From Spinellus fusiger (taxonomy: Eukaryota > Mucoromycota > Mucoromycetes > Mucorales > Phycomycetaceae): 14,261 nt of DNA. The DNA lies in contig JALLLS010000185.1 in the NCBI GenBank assembly GCA_025094145.1, positions 1-14,261 of the forward strand, in the 5' to 3' direction. A model generated the notes under the pieces. That model was not told the DNA's origin. It did not search any database and was given only the letters and a program-made list of their open reading frames with translations. The translations under genes were made by a program, and so were the position numbers. Positions 1 to 8,798 of the stretch are shown one piece after another. Within the stretch, counting starts at the first letter, position 1. The number at the start of each line of letters is the position of its first letter.

Positions 1-941
1 ATGTTGAAGATTCAGGTTGATGTATATAGAAACACCATGATTAGTTACTGCAATCAGTTAGGGTTCGGATCTTTTTCTTTATCTCACAAGCCAACCTAAA
101 TTGAAATAACACAAAGAAAACTGACTTGGCTGGGCTAAGGAACATGTCAATTGGACGAACGACCAGTGGAGAGGTGTTATTTAGTCTGATGAGTCCAGGT
201 ACACCGTGAAAGGGAACAATAGTGGTGCGTGTGTCATCATAAAGGTTTGAGAAAGGTATAATCCTAACTATATTGTTCTAACAACGAAGTTTGGTGGTGG
301 AGGGGTCATGCTTTGGAACTGTTTTTGGGCAGGCAGATTTGGCCCATGAGTCTTTATTGATGGCACTGTAAACCAAGACGAATATATCAATATTTTGGCT
401 GGTGAGTTCCATCCTTGGTTCATGGAATTGCATCAGAAAGAGAAAGGTGAGTTTCTTTTACAAGAATAGGGTGCTAGCTGTCATACTGGGGCCTATGCCA
501 GAGGGTGGAAAGAGATCAATAAAATTAGGCATTTTGATTACTGGCTCACACGAATCCCTGACTTGAGCCCAATTGAACAGATCTATTGAGCCTTTGAAAG
601 ACAAATTGAGGAAATAAAGGTATCTATTACCAATGTTGAATGTTTGAATACTCTACTTGCAGAAGAGTGGGAGACAGTTGGTGTTGAACTTGCACAACGA
701 TTAGTTCTGAGTATGACAGACATATGCTAGGCTGTCATTGATGCCAAAGAAGACTATACAAAATATTAACTGTATTATTATTATTTTATTTTCTATAATT
801 AAAGATGTTGAGCTTTGTTGTGTGAAATTTTGAAGCTTCTATATCAAATGTGGAGTGTTTTATTTAATATTGAACATATCCTAAATATTTCGTCCTGAAA
901 TTTATTTTCAAAAGCATTAAATTCAATTGGGTGTGGCTGTA
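1..941 (+). mobile_element. Tc1/mariner-family transposon remnant (copy A), 5' end outside window
   Basis: This is a dead copy of a DDE transposase gene. From base 1 one frame reads the end of the helix-turn-helix region (YRNTMISYCNQLGFGSFSLSHKPT) to a stop at 100-102. After a frameshift the catalytic part runs in a single frame (codons starting at 134, 188, 359, 461, 560) to a terminal TAA at 767-769. Recognisable blocks are AKEHVNWTNDQWRG, SDESRYTVK (first catalytic Asp at 188-190), KFGGGGVMLWNCF, FIDGTVNQDEYINILAGEF, GASCHTGAYARGW, and PDLSPIEQIY with the last Glu at 575-577. The second Asp, expected just before GASCH, is replaced by a TAG stop at 467-469. Other in-frame stops are at 182, 248, 347, 587 and 728. 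The 3' end is the TIR ending at 941. A functional protein is not possible. Family assignment rests on these motifs. Confidence 0.93.
920..941 (+). repeat. 3' terminal inverted repeat of Tc1 copy A
   Basis: A 22-bp stretch, ending TTCAATTGGGTGTGGCTGTA, is identical to 4480-4501. The second occurrence lies at the 5' end of the oppositely oriented copy B, so the two mark opposite ends of the same element family and define its TIR. Both end in TA, the usual Tc1/mariner target dinucleotide. Confidence 0.85.
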
Positions 942-1705
942 TTAATCAACGTCTCAGTAACTTCCGAGCCAACAGATAGTCACTCCTGCCTATGATTACA
1001 TCATATTCAAGAAAACAGTACTTTGTAGCTGGTGTTCAGACGGGAAATAAAAGTCATCTACCAGAGCAGCATTGCATTGATATCCATTGTGAGTGGATTC
1101 TCTTGAGAGATAAGAACAGTAAAGAGTGCCCGTGTCCTGTTCAGAAACAAGCATATGAATCAGAAGTGCTTCTTCTATTTGCTTATTCTTTACTACTGTC
1201 TTCTTCTAGAGAGTGGCTTCAAGGAGATGGCTTATTCTCTTGGTATGTGGTGTATAGTAATAGATTAGTATTTGGAATGGTGTTTTACAGTAGATACATG
1301 AAAGAGGAAAGAAGCCCCTCCTTGGAATAAACTTTTTCTTTTTCATTGGCTTGTTTCCCTAGGCTATCATCATGACATGCAATGTCAGTGTAGAATTGCT
1401 CTCTCTTTCTCTCTCTCTCTATAGAAATATAGATATATATTTCTACTGCTATTCTCCCATAAGAAAAAACATCTTATCTTTTATACATGGTGGCTATACT
1501 ACATGGCACCTATCTACATACACATCTACTCTACTCTATTCTTATAAACTCCAATGGGCTGTTATGGACACAATAATAGTGATATTTAAAAACTAAAACA
1601 AACAAAGACTCCATTGGTGTATGCATTATAACATGAGAAACACAAATACGTAGATCAACAGATAGAAAGATAAAAAAGATAGACAGACCCACTGGCTTGG
1701 TGGGC
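942..1705. other. Spacer between Tc1 copy A and SmF; unassigned 112-codon ORF
   Basis: No recognisable gene was found. An ATG-TAA frame at 992-1330 (+) encodes 112 aa containing CPCP and a hydrophobic LLLFAYSLLL run. I do not recognise it, and it could be chance or the end of a decayed element next to the transposon. A CT-rich microsatellite lies at about 1399-1421. The part adjoining 1706 should hold the 3' UTR of the minus-strand SmF gene. Confidence 0.5.
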
Positions 1706-2296
1706 TTATTCCATGGCTGTATCTTCATCCACACCTCGAATGTAAAGAACATTATTGCATCTATAGAAATAAAACTATTATAAGCACACACCTCTTTATC
1801 TTCTATGTAATGTTTACCTAATCAGAACTTCACCAAGTGTGCCTACAGAAACACCTTCCTGGAACTCTTCTGTGTTGGCCAACTACCAGTATGAAGTATA
1901 TAAATGTATATAAATATAAAGAAAAAAATAAAAATAAATAAAAAATAACAAACAAGTAAGTACACTCTTTTTCTTCCTTGTTCCTTCTCATGTCTACCTG
2001 GAGGTTCATGTAGGCATCCACAGAAATAAGATATCCCTTGTACTCTCCACCCCATTTAAGCTTCACTAGCACAGGCTTGCCAGTGAGATCATTCAGGAAT
2101 GGCTTGGGGTTAACAGGAACAAACTACAACAGATCCTGGTGTAAGTACAAGATCTCTTCTTTCTTGGTAAAACAACTCCCCAAAAAAAAAGAAGAAAAAA
2201 TATGGAAAGAAAGACCCATAGCTCTTCTTCCATGTCATGACTCGACTCCTTCGCGTCGATCTCTTTCTACCCACGCGTTGTACTTACAGTAGCCAT
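1706..2296 (-). CDS. SNRPF: Small nuclear ribonucleoprotein SmF (Sm core protein F)
   Basis: This encodes one of seven Sm proteins that form the ring around U1, U2, U4 and U5 snRNAs in the spliceosome. Exons on the minus strand are 2296-2288, 2123-1998, 1882-1818 and 1760-1706, joined in phases 0, 0 and 2 to give 84 aa, close to the 86 aa of the human protein. The protein begins MAT, then [40 protein letters not shown] and LQLANTEEF (Sm1 motif region), and ends with [19 protein letters not shown], the Sm2 motif. The introns (164, 115 and 57 nt) begin GTAAGT, GTAGAC and GTAAAC and end in TAG. The start exon is only nine bases (ATG GCT ACT). It was chosen because a perfect GTAAGTA donor follows it and fungal SmF proteins begin with Met plus one or two residues before FVPVNPKPF. 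Exons 2-4 are near certain; exon 1 is well supported but inferred. Confidence 0.95.
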
Positions 2297-2867
2297 GAAG
2301 AGTGGACGGAGTGGAAAGAAAACGATGAGAGGGAGAAAATCCGTTTTGATTCTGTTTCTCTTGCGTCATCACTTTCTGCTTGTATGGACTGCTTTATTTT
2401 CTCCTCTTTGCGGGTTCTTTTACCCCGCCTAATGAACATTGTTCATGATGAAATTCCCTGTCAAGAGATATTACAGAAAGGAGTCTTTGGTGGGTGCTCT
2501 TTAGAGATAAATATACAAATGAATGAGTAAAGAGAATGACAGTATAAAAATATCCTTTTATTTATAGTATTATAGTATGGTAGTACTAGACATTATAATG
2601 TCTTTTTGCATGAAAAAATTCAATAAAACACACTTTATTATTACTTTTTAGATAGTTAGCCTGTAGCATGGGGTTTCCATCAGTTAGTCAACCGAATCTC
2701 CAGTGATCACTGGGGAAGGAGAAGGATGAACCAGAAGGCTTGGATCTTTTCTTGGTTCTAGGCGTATCTTTATGTTCTCTTTTGTTCTATCTACAAAAAC
2801 ACTATGAGAGGGTACTATTTTCCCTTGGAGACATTAGACTATGTCCAAAGCCTCAATGTCTTGTCTT
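2297..2867. other. 5' flank of SmF and tail of a decayed element
   Basis: This should contain the promoter and 5' UTR of SmF, reading leftward. No clear TATA box or conserved element was identified. The part near 2690-2867 may include the degraded C-terminal tail of the minus-strand TnpB/Fanzor-like remnant, but no convincing protein similarity remains there. Short TATTATAG-type AT repeats lie at 2565-2590. Confidence 0.45.
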
Positions 2868-3190
2868 TCATATAATTTTGGTTTGAACACCTATTTGAAG
2901 AGAGAGAAAGATGAGTATCTTTTTTGATATAAAATTAAGAAGAAATGACCTGAGAAGACCATGACATTTAACTTGAAGTATTTTTGTTCGTTGATAGGGC
3001 CTGAGGTTCTTGACATGTTTAACTGTTTCCAAAGGTGAGTACTTGCACTCAGGACATAGGCTTGATATTTTGAATTCATTGATAAGATAGAGTTTGAATC
3101 CTTCTTTCTTCAACATCCTCCACATGCCCTTTCCCTTTATTGTCATTCATCTGGTAGTATTAGCACCTGAATAACTTGCTACAGGCTCTT
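2868..3190 (-). pseudogene. TnpB/Fanzor-like zinc-ribbon transposase fragment
   Basis: The minus strand reads SGANTTR, a stop at 3149-3147, then KGKGMWRMLKKEGFKLYLIN, EFKISSLCPECK, LETVKHVKN, LRPYQRTK and VKCHGLLRS, and ends at 2868. The order 'YLI-[DN]-E-[FY]-x-[TI]-S-x-x-C-P-x-C' followed by a second knuckle is that of the C-terminal zinc ribbon of TnpB/OrfB-like proteins. Related repeat-encoded proteins are abundant in Mucorales (from memory, not searched). Only the first Cys pair (CPEC) survives. The second knuckle, expected after HGLLR, has Ser for Cys, and the following NRD-type catalytic block is not recognisable. The N-terminal two thirds are missing or unrecognisable. It is dead. The assignment to Fanzor rather than another zinc-ribbon transposase is an inference. 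Confidence 0.6.
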
Positions 3191-3691
3191 TATCAGCCTC
3201 CTATAAAGATCAAATACATGTAAGAACCCTGGGTTGATTCTATGAGCATAGTGTATCTTTTTTACTTTATTTGTATATTGTTGGCTGTATAACATCTTCA
3301 GTTCAGAAAAAATAGATAGAAATGCAGTGAAAAACGAAAGAGAAAATAAATAGCCTTTAATAGCATTGAATGGTATTAGCTACTATTTATCATACATTAA
3401 TAGGGTTGTGCCATATAAAATCCAGGCAATCTTGCTCAGTGTTAGCCTATATTCTGTACTGATAAAGAGAGCTTTCTAAATAAATGCAAGTGAATGGAGT
3501 CATTTCTGTACATTAATCTAACGCAGTAGTGTCTTAGTGTGCTTATCTTGACATTTTGGTCATTGACTGGGCATGTATTTATAGTCCAACCTAACTGTCC
3601 TGCAGGAAGAAAGAAGTACTTAGCTCATAGGATTATATGACTGATTCATATCACCCATTCTTTACAGTAAGCTGCCGTTTCTTGGTCATAT
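3191..3691. other. AT-rich spacer without identifiable gene
   Basis: About 500 bp between the zinc-ribbon fragment and Tc1 copy B. No ORF or RNA gene is supported on either strand. It may hold eroded N-terminal parts of the adjacent minus-strand element, but I found no block I could defend. Confidence 0.4.
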
Positions 3692-4501
3692 CACAATGTC
3701 TCTACCTTTGAATATAAATATCAGGACGAAATATATGACATGTTCAACATTAAATAAACCACTCCACATTTGATATAGAATATTCAAACTTAAGCATACC
3801 AAAGTTCAATATCTTTAATTATAGAAAATAATAATAATAATAATACAGTTAATATTTTGTAGGGTCTCCTTTGGCATCAATGACTGTACAGTATCTGTCA
3901 TACTTTGAATTCATTATTGTGCAAGTTCAATACCAACTCTCTCCAACTCTTCTACAAGTAGAGTATTCAAACATTCAACATTGGTAACAAATACTCTCCT
4001 TTCTTCAATTGGTCTTTCCAAGGCTCACCAGATATGTTCAATTGGGTTCAAATCAGGACTCTGTATAGACTAGTACTCAAAGCTCTTAATTTTATGTGTC
4101 TTTTCCACCCTCTGGCATAGACCCCAGTAGGACAGCCAGCACCCTATTCTTGTAACAGAAACTCTCTGTTCTCCTTTCTGATGCATTTCCATGACGTTCT
4201 AAATGTATTAGTGATATGTGTTCATTGATATTTCTAATATTATTTTGAACTATAGGTTTTTTCATCTCTACATTTGCAATCACATTCAATTTTAATCTAG
4301 CCTTCAACTGGTAATAAATGCCCAATAGTCTTCTATCTTTTGCCTTGTTCTATTCTCCACGAGTATGGATTTCTAAATATCTATCTGATATATTGTATTG
4401 GCTTAACACTATTTAGAATGAATAAGAGTCTTATGCAAAAAAAAAGTTATTTTTTTCATTAAAATATAGGCAAGTATTCAATTCAATTGGGTGTGGCTGT
4501 A
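3692..4501 (-). mobile_element. Tc1/mariner-family remnant (copy B), internally deleted
   Basis: The same family as copy A, in opposite orientation. The 5' end is the TIR at 4480-4501. The 3' end is eroded near 3692-3700, where CAGGACGAAATAT (3722-3734) still matches copy A at 888-900 in reverse complement. The N-terminal part ends in a helix-turn-helix-like IVQNNIRNINEH. It is then joined near 4195-4200 directly to the block preceding the second catalytic Asp (MEMHQ-like, then GAGCPTGVYARGW). The first Asp block, GGGGVMLW and FIDGTVNQDEY are therefore missing. Further on, the C-terminal NPIEHIW motif and the VTNVECLNTLL block follow, aligning with copy A. The same TAG replaces the second catalytic Asp (4146-4144). 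A 77-codon open frame at 4092-4325 is a by-product of the deletion. Confidence 0.9.
4480..4501 (-). repeat. 5' terminal inverted repeat of Tc1 copy B
   Basis: Identical over 22 bp to 920-941 on the plus strand. Because copy B reads leftward, this is the 5' end of that element, and it starts TACAGCCACACCCAATTGAA on the minus strand. The flank beyond 4501 is a TA-rich ATTATAGTATTATAG stretch, a plausible TA target. Confidence 0.85.
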
Positions 4502-5073
4502 ATATTATAGTATTATAGTATAAATTCAATGATAATACATTACCATTGAAAAGAGAAAAAAGATAACCCTTATTTTTCTTTAATACTTTATCCAATGTTC
4601 ATTCACTATTTTCCAACATAAAAAGTGAATATTTTCATAGAGTCAATAGATAAAATCATTCTCAATAAGTACAAAATAATCGTATTTATTATTCTCCTGT
4701 AGTATCACATCTTAGTATTGATCTTTTTACTCCTTCATTCTAACCAACAAAAATGAAATAAACCTTCATATTTAGCATTTTATAAAGATAAAGGTGGAAA
4801 AGGGTAGGATGGACAGTGGGACAAGACAGCGAGAAAAAGGGCAAATACATCATAAAACGAAGAAAAGAGAGATGTGGAAAGAGAAAGTATCTGGAAATAA
4901 ACAAACATGGCAGAGACATACAAAAAAAAGAGAAAAAGAAAAAGAGATGGAAAAAAAGTAGGCTATTCTTTCTGTAAACTTATTCAAGAAAGAGACAAGA
5001 AAAACAAGCAAATTATACTAGGGAGGGAAATACACTTTGCTATACTTATTACTTGTTATGACTTCTTGTGCAT
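4502..5073. other. Spacer and 3' flank of the secreted repeat-protein gene
   Basis: No gene was seen. The sequence is AT-rich to about 4780, then strongly purine-rich on the plus strand (runs of GAGAAAAAG and GAAAAAGAAAAAGAGATGG type at 4820-4960), which is a polypyrimidine region in the sense of the adjacent minus-strand gene. The 3' UTR and polyadenylation site of that gene should lie just left of 5074. Confidence 0.5.
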
Positions 5074-7432
5074 CTACCAGTGAGACATGAGTTGCTCGGC
5101 GGAAGTAATGTCCACATTGTTGTTGTGTGAGTCGGCACTTGCTGTCTTGGAACCTAAGAAACCAGAGGCAAGGCTGCCTGTTTGAGGAACAGCATTAGTA
5201 TGTGCTTCTTCAACCCAGTTGGCATTGGTGTGAGAAGCGTCGCTTAACTCATTTACCACCATGCCCAAGGGCTCATTGTTATGGTTTGTTTTGTCGGTCC
5301 AACCTGTCACAAAGTCAGCAGCATTAGTGTGGGCAGCATTATCCTCGGTCCATTCAGCAGCATTAGTGTGGGCAGCAGTTTCCTCGGTCCACTCAGCAGC
5401 ATTGGTGTGAGCGACAGGCTCTACGACCCAACCGGGAGCGCCATTGGGGAATCCAGCAGCATTGGTGTGAGCAGCATTGTCTTCAGTCCACTCAGCAGCA
5501 TTGGTGTGAGCGACAGGCTCTACGACCCAACCGGGAGCGCCATTGGGGAATCCAGCAGCATTGGTGTGAGCAGCATTGTCTTCAGTCCACTCAGCAGCAT
5601 TGGTGTGAGCGACAGGCTCTACGACCCAACCGGGAGCGCCATTGGGGAATCCAGCAGCATTGGTGTGAGCAGCATTGTCTTCAGTCCACTCAGCAGCATT
5701 GGTGTGAGCGACAGGCTCTACGACCCAACCGGGAGCGCCATTGGGGAATCCAGCAGCATTGGTGTGAGCAGCATTGTCTTCAGTCCACTCAGCAGCATTG
5801 GTGTGAGCGACAGGCTCTACGACCCAACCGGGAGCACCATTGGGGAATCCAGCAATGTTGGTGTGGGAAGTAGCAGCATCAACAACTTCTTCGCTCCACT
5901 GAGATTCATTGCTGTGGTCGGGCACAGAGGCGGCATCTACGATCCATGAAGCAGAGTTCTGGTGGGCTTCAGTCTCGACGTCAATCTCTTCGGAATCCCA
6001 ATGGGCTTCGTTGCTGTGGTCAGTTTCTTCGGTCCATTCAGCAACATTGCTGTGGATAGCACTAGAAGGAGCATTTGCATCAACAACTTCTTCGCTCCAC
6101 TGAGATTCATTGCTGTGGTCGGGCACAGAGGCGGCATCTACGATCCATGAAGCAGAGTTCTGGTGGGCTTCAGTCTCGACGTCAATCTCTTCGGAATCCC
6201 AATGGGCTTCGTTGCTGTGGTCAGTTTCTTCGGTCCATTCAGCAGCATTGGTGTGAGCAGCAGTTTCCTCGGTCCACTCAGCAGCATTGCCATGACTTGT
6301 ACGAAGATCACTGTTAGTAAAGTAAGAGCTGTTGTCATGCTATATTCACAGTGAGATTAGTAATGTATCCTATAGAGTCAATGGTTATTTACATTATCAG
6401 ATGAAGTATCGTCTTTCTGGGCGGCCTTATCATCAAAACCATCAAATTCTCCATCCATTTCTACCCATTGGTCTTCCTGTACACCATCTTCGTGTTCTTC
6501 ACTGGTGGCATCTTCACTAGCAGTGTCTTCGGTGGTGGCTGCAGGAGTGTTTACAATGGGTGCAGTGGTGCTAGTAGTAGTAGTAGTAGTAGTCACTGCA
6601 CGTTTGTTGATAGTGAAAGAAGAGGACTCAAGTTCACAAGTAGTAGTCTCGACATTGGCCACAATTTTGTAGTTGTATTTTCCTAATAAATACATAAGTA
6701 AAGGTGTCTTATCTTATGTGGTACGGCTTACCTGTAGCATGATCTCCCAAATCCAAAGCAATTTCATCAGAAGCACCATGGTTTGCATCTGTAAAACAAA
6801 GAGAATGAGTATTTCAGGGGGAAATAAAGAATAAAATAATGCAAATATATTACTATTAATAATAATAGTGATAGCAGCAGTGATAATAATAATAATAACA
6901 CTAATAATAGCCTAATAATAATAATAATAATAACACTAATAATAACACTAATAATAACACTAATAATAGATAGTTACCATAGATACCAATGGATCCAACT
7001 AATACTTTGGTTTCAGTTTCTACCAAAGTAATATTCACCTGTTGAAATGCATCGGGGGATTGCCAAGCAACGATATGTTTAGAGTTATCGTCGTAAACAA
7101 GGTCTGAGAGGCAAAGATATAAATAGAAACATCCATTTTTAGTATCAGCAATAAAAACAGCAAATAGGGAGGAGGGCTTTGGATTCTACGAAATTTACCT
7201 GTTGCTGTAGGGTAGGTAATACGGAAGCCTATAGAGACCATGAATATAGGTGAGTTGGACAGGTTCTTGCAATAGAAAGAAGAAGAAAGAAGAGTTGCCT
7301 ACCTGCACAAGGATCTCCTTCCACAGAGTTAGAGTGAGTGGGTTGGAAGAGAGGACTGGCTTGGACAAAACTGCCACACTGAAGAAGCAGTCCTGCTACT
7401 GAGGAGAGACGGGTCAAGGTAAGGAACTTCAT
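5074..7432 (-). CDS. Secreted Kre9/Knh1-like protein with His-x-Asn/Trp repeat domain
   Basis: Six exons on the minus strand: 7432-7303, 7228-7199, 7103-6978, 6788-6732, 6682-6393 and 6339-5074, all phases consistent, giving 632 aa. Introns are 74, 95, 189, 49 and 53 nt. The last contains TTACTAATC before its TATAG acceptor. Residues 1-25 (MKFLTLTRLSSVAGLLLQCG, then SFVQA) form a signal peptide. Residues 44-142 resemble the Kre9/Knh1 N-terminal / Ser-Thr-rich membrane domain: FRITYPTAT, HIVAWQSPDAFQQVNITLVE, VLVGSIG, YNYKIVANV and ESSSFTI. A dibasic Lys-Arg at 141-142, a Thr run and an acidic stretch follow. From residue 227 about 25 modules of type H-[TSQGN]-N-x-[AS]-x-W-T-E-E occur. Residues 225-560 lack Lys, Arg and Cys. 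The C-terminus (AEQLMSHW) is not hydrophobic, so there is no GPI signal. A secreted or wall-associated role is inferred; the function of the repeat is unknown. Confidence 0.88.
5401..5857 (-). repeat. 99-bp in-frame tandem repeat array, about 4.6 copies
   Basis: Copies begin at 5401, 5500, 5599, 5698 and 5797. The unit encodes 33 aa made of a GFPNGAPGWVVEPVA module and an HTNAAEWTEDN module. Copies are virtually identical at the DNA level; the last has a GC to AC change in the GGGAGC(G/A)CC block. Length changes by whole units would stay in frame. Confidence 0.97.
5880..6247 (-). repeat. 201-bp direct duplication inside the repeat domain
   Basis: The segment 5880-6046 recurs 201 bp to the right at 6081-6247. 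It encodes HSNEAHWDSEEIDVETEA, HQNSASWIVDAASVPD and HSNESQWSEEVVDA. The period equals 67 codons, so the duplication kept the frame. Near identity indicates a recent event or gene conversion. Confidence 0.93.
6845..6970. repeat. ATA/ACTAATA microsatellite inside intron 3 of the secreted-protein gene
   Basis: Runs of ATAATAATA and the 9-mer CACTAATAATAA type fill most of the 189-nt intron at 6789-6977 and explain why it is the longest intron of this gene. Confidence 0.9.
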
Positions 7433-7690
7433 TAAAGAGAGGAAAAGAAGAAGGTTGGTTTTTTATGACGAGAGAAAGAAAATATCCACAAAAGAGAAAA
7501 GGAAGATCCTAAAAAAACAATCAATAAAAGGGGGGAAGAGAAATAAAGAGAGAATAAGAGGAAGAGAGGAAGGAAAAGGGAATGATGTCGGAGAATGAAT
7601 GAATCGATTTCTTTACTTGACGACGGGTCAGTAAAATGAGGATTCACTCAAGAGGTTATTTTTAATTACGTCGTACGGGAATGATGAACA
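7433..7690 (-). promoter_or_regulatory. Pyrimidine-rich 5' flank of the secreted repeat-protein gene
   Basis: In the sense of the gene this is a long T/C-rich region (for example TTTTCCTTCCTCTCTTCCTC at about 7556-7580) leading into the ATG at 7432. Pyrimidine-rich promoters and 5' UTRs are common upstream of fungal start codons. No specific binding site is claimed, and no TATA box could be placed with confidence. Confidence 0.45.
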
Positions 7691-8265
7691 CCACTCTTAG
7701 CAAAGTGAAATGCTTTATTAGTAATAAAACTCCGACTAAATCTATGTCTGACACGAGGCTGAACCCAAAGTAGCTACCAAACAGAAATATCTTAGTGTGG
7801 AGGGTTACTAGGCAACAGATGAAACCATGAGAAACATAGAAGATTCAAGCACAGGACATTGATCCACAGTGTCATGGCAACAGTACACTCTATAGTCACT
7901 TTCATAAAAAAAAGTAAAAGAGCACGTGAGGGCCCTGTTTCTGGAGGTATTAGGATTAATTTATTTTAGTCGTATTGACTGATTTTTTATTGATGCAACC
8001 ATAAGGGAAGCCAGTGCCAATAAGGGATTAAAGTAAAATACAAGCCCTATGGAGGCTTTAGTGACAGATTGAGTACGACTGAAATAATGAAATAGAAAAA
8101 ATGAGTGGTGGTCTTCTGAGATGGTCTTGCTACTGCCAAGTAGGAACGTGGAAATACACTCCATCTACTCTATTTGCGCTATTTTCTATCTGATCTTGTT
8201 CAGTCATGTCTCTGGGTTTATAACCTTATAATGTTGTAGTAGTGATATAGTATTGTAATGTAGTA

Positions 8266-8335
8266 GTGGTATGGTGGTATGGTGGTATGGTGGTATGGTG
8301 GTATGGTGGTATGGTGGTATGGTAGTATGGTGGTA
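8266..8335. repeat. 8-bp minisatellite (TGGTATGG)n
   Basis: About eight and a half head-to-tail copies of TGGTATGG, with one variant unit (TAGTATGG) near the right end. The plus strand is G/T-rich here, and an A/C-rich tract follows immediately, so the strand bias changes abruptly near 8340. Confidence 0.93.
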
Positions 8336-8689
8336 TAATCTTATAACCTCATAACCTCATAACATTATAGCCTTATAGTGCTATTATCTTATAACCTCAT
8401 TGAATTATAACTTCATAACCTCACTGACTTCTCCACCACATCACCTCACAGCACCTATTACTGATCCTCTTTATGATCCACAAAGGACAGTAATAATAAT
8501 AGCTCAATCTCAGATAGTATTTCATGGTTGCCTGAAATAGACGATAGCCAAATAATGTCCACTCTTGAACATTGAGGCTGAAGTGCTATTGTTAGAAGAG
8601 ATTCATATTCTATATTCAGTTCAATCTTATTATATTACTATTCTTATTGCTGTCACTCTATTATTACATTATGAATTTACTATTCTTCT

Positions 8690-8798
8690 TTTACAATTGT
8701 TAATGTTATTAATGTTATTATTGTTGTTAGTATTGATATTGCTATTGCTATTGCTATTATTATTATTATTATTGTTATTATTATTATTATTACATTAA
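8690..8798. repeat. TTA/TTG-rich trinucleotide microsatellite
   Basis: Imperfect ATT/TTG/CTATTG trinucleotide runs. They create a long poly-Leu frame on the plus strand, which is a compositional artefact and not a gene. Confidence 0.9.

Noticed and set aside
1830..2072. 80-codon minus-strand ORF containing [20 protein letters not shown]
   Set aside because: It is SmF exon 2 read through into intron 2; the true continuation is exon 3, beginning LANTEEF.
4092..4325. 77-codon minus-strand ORF
   Set aside because: It lies within Tc1 copy B and crosses its deletion junction; it is not an independent gene.
5401..5857. Regularly spaced repeats that might suggest a CRISPR array
   Set aside because: The copies are directly adjacent, coding, and have no unique spacers; the genome is eukaryotic.
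5281..5949. 222-codon plus-strand ORF antisense to the secreted repeat gene (SSIGVSDRLYDPTG repeats)
   Set aside because: The 99-bp unit is a multiple of three, so every frame without a stop stays open through the array. The minus-strand frame has the signal peptide, splice sites and meaningful repeat; the antisense frame has none.
6138..6338. Minus-strand ORF starting MTTALTLLTVIFVQVMA, which looks like a signal peptide
   Set aside because: It lies in a different frame from the repeats and would need an intron where none fits. The frame through 6339 joins exon 5 in phase using a TACTAAT branch site and TATAG acceptor.
7961..8164. 67-codon minus-strand ORF in the spacer
   Set aside because: No similarity, motif or splice context; the length is expected by chance in this much intergenic DNA.
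8565..8798. Plus-strand ORF ending in poly-Leu
   Set aside because: Produced by TTA/TTG microsatellite composition, with no start context, homology or splice structure.
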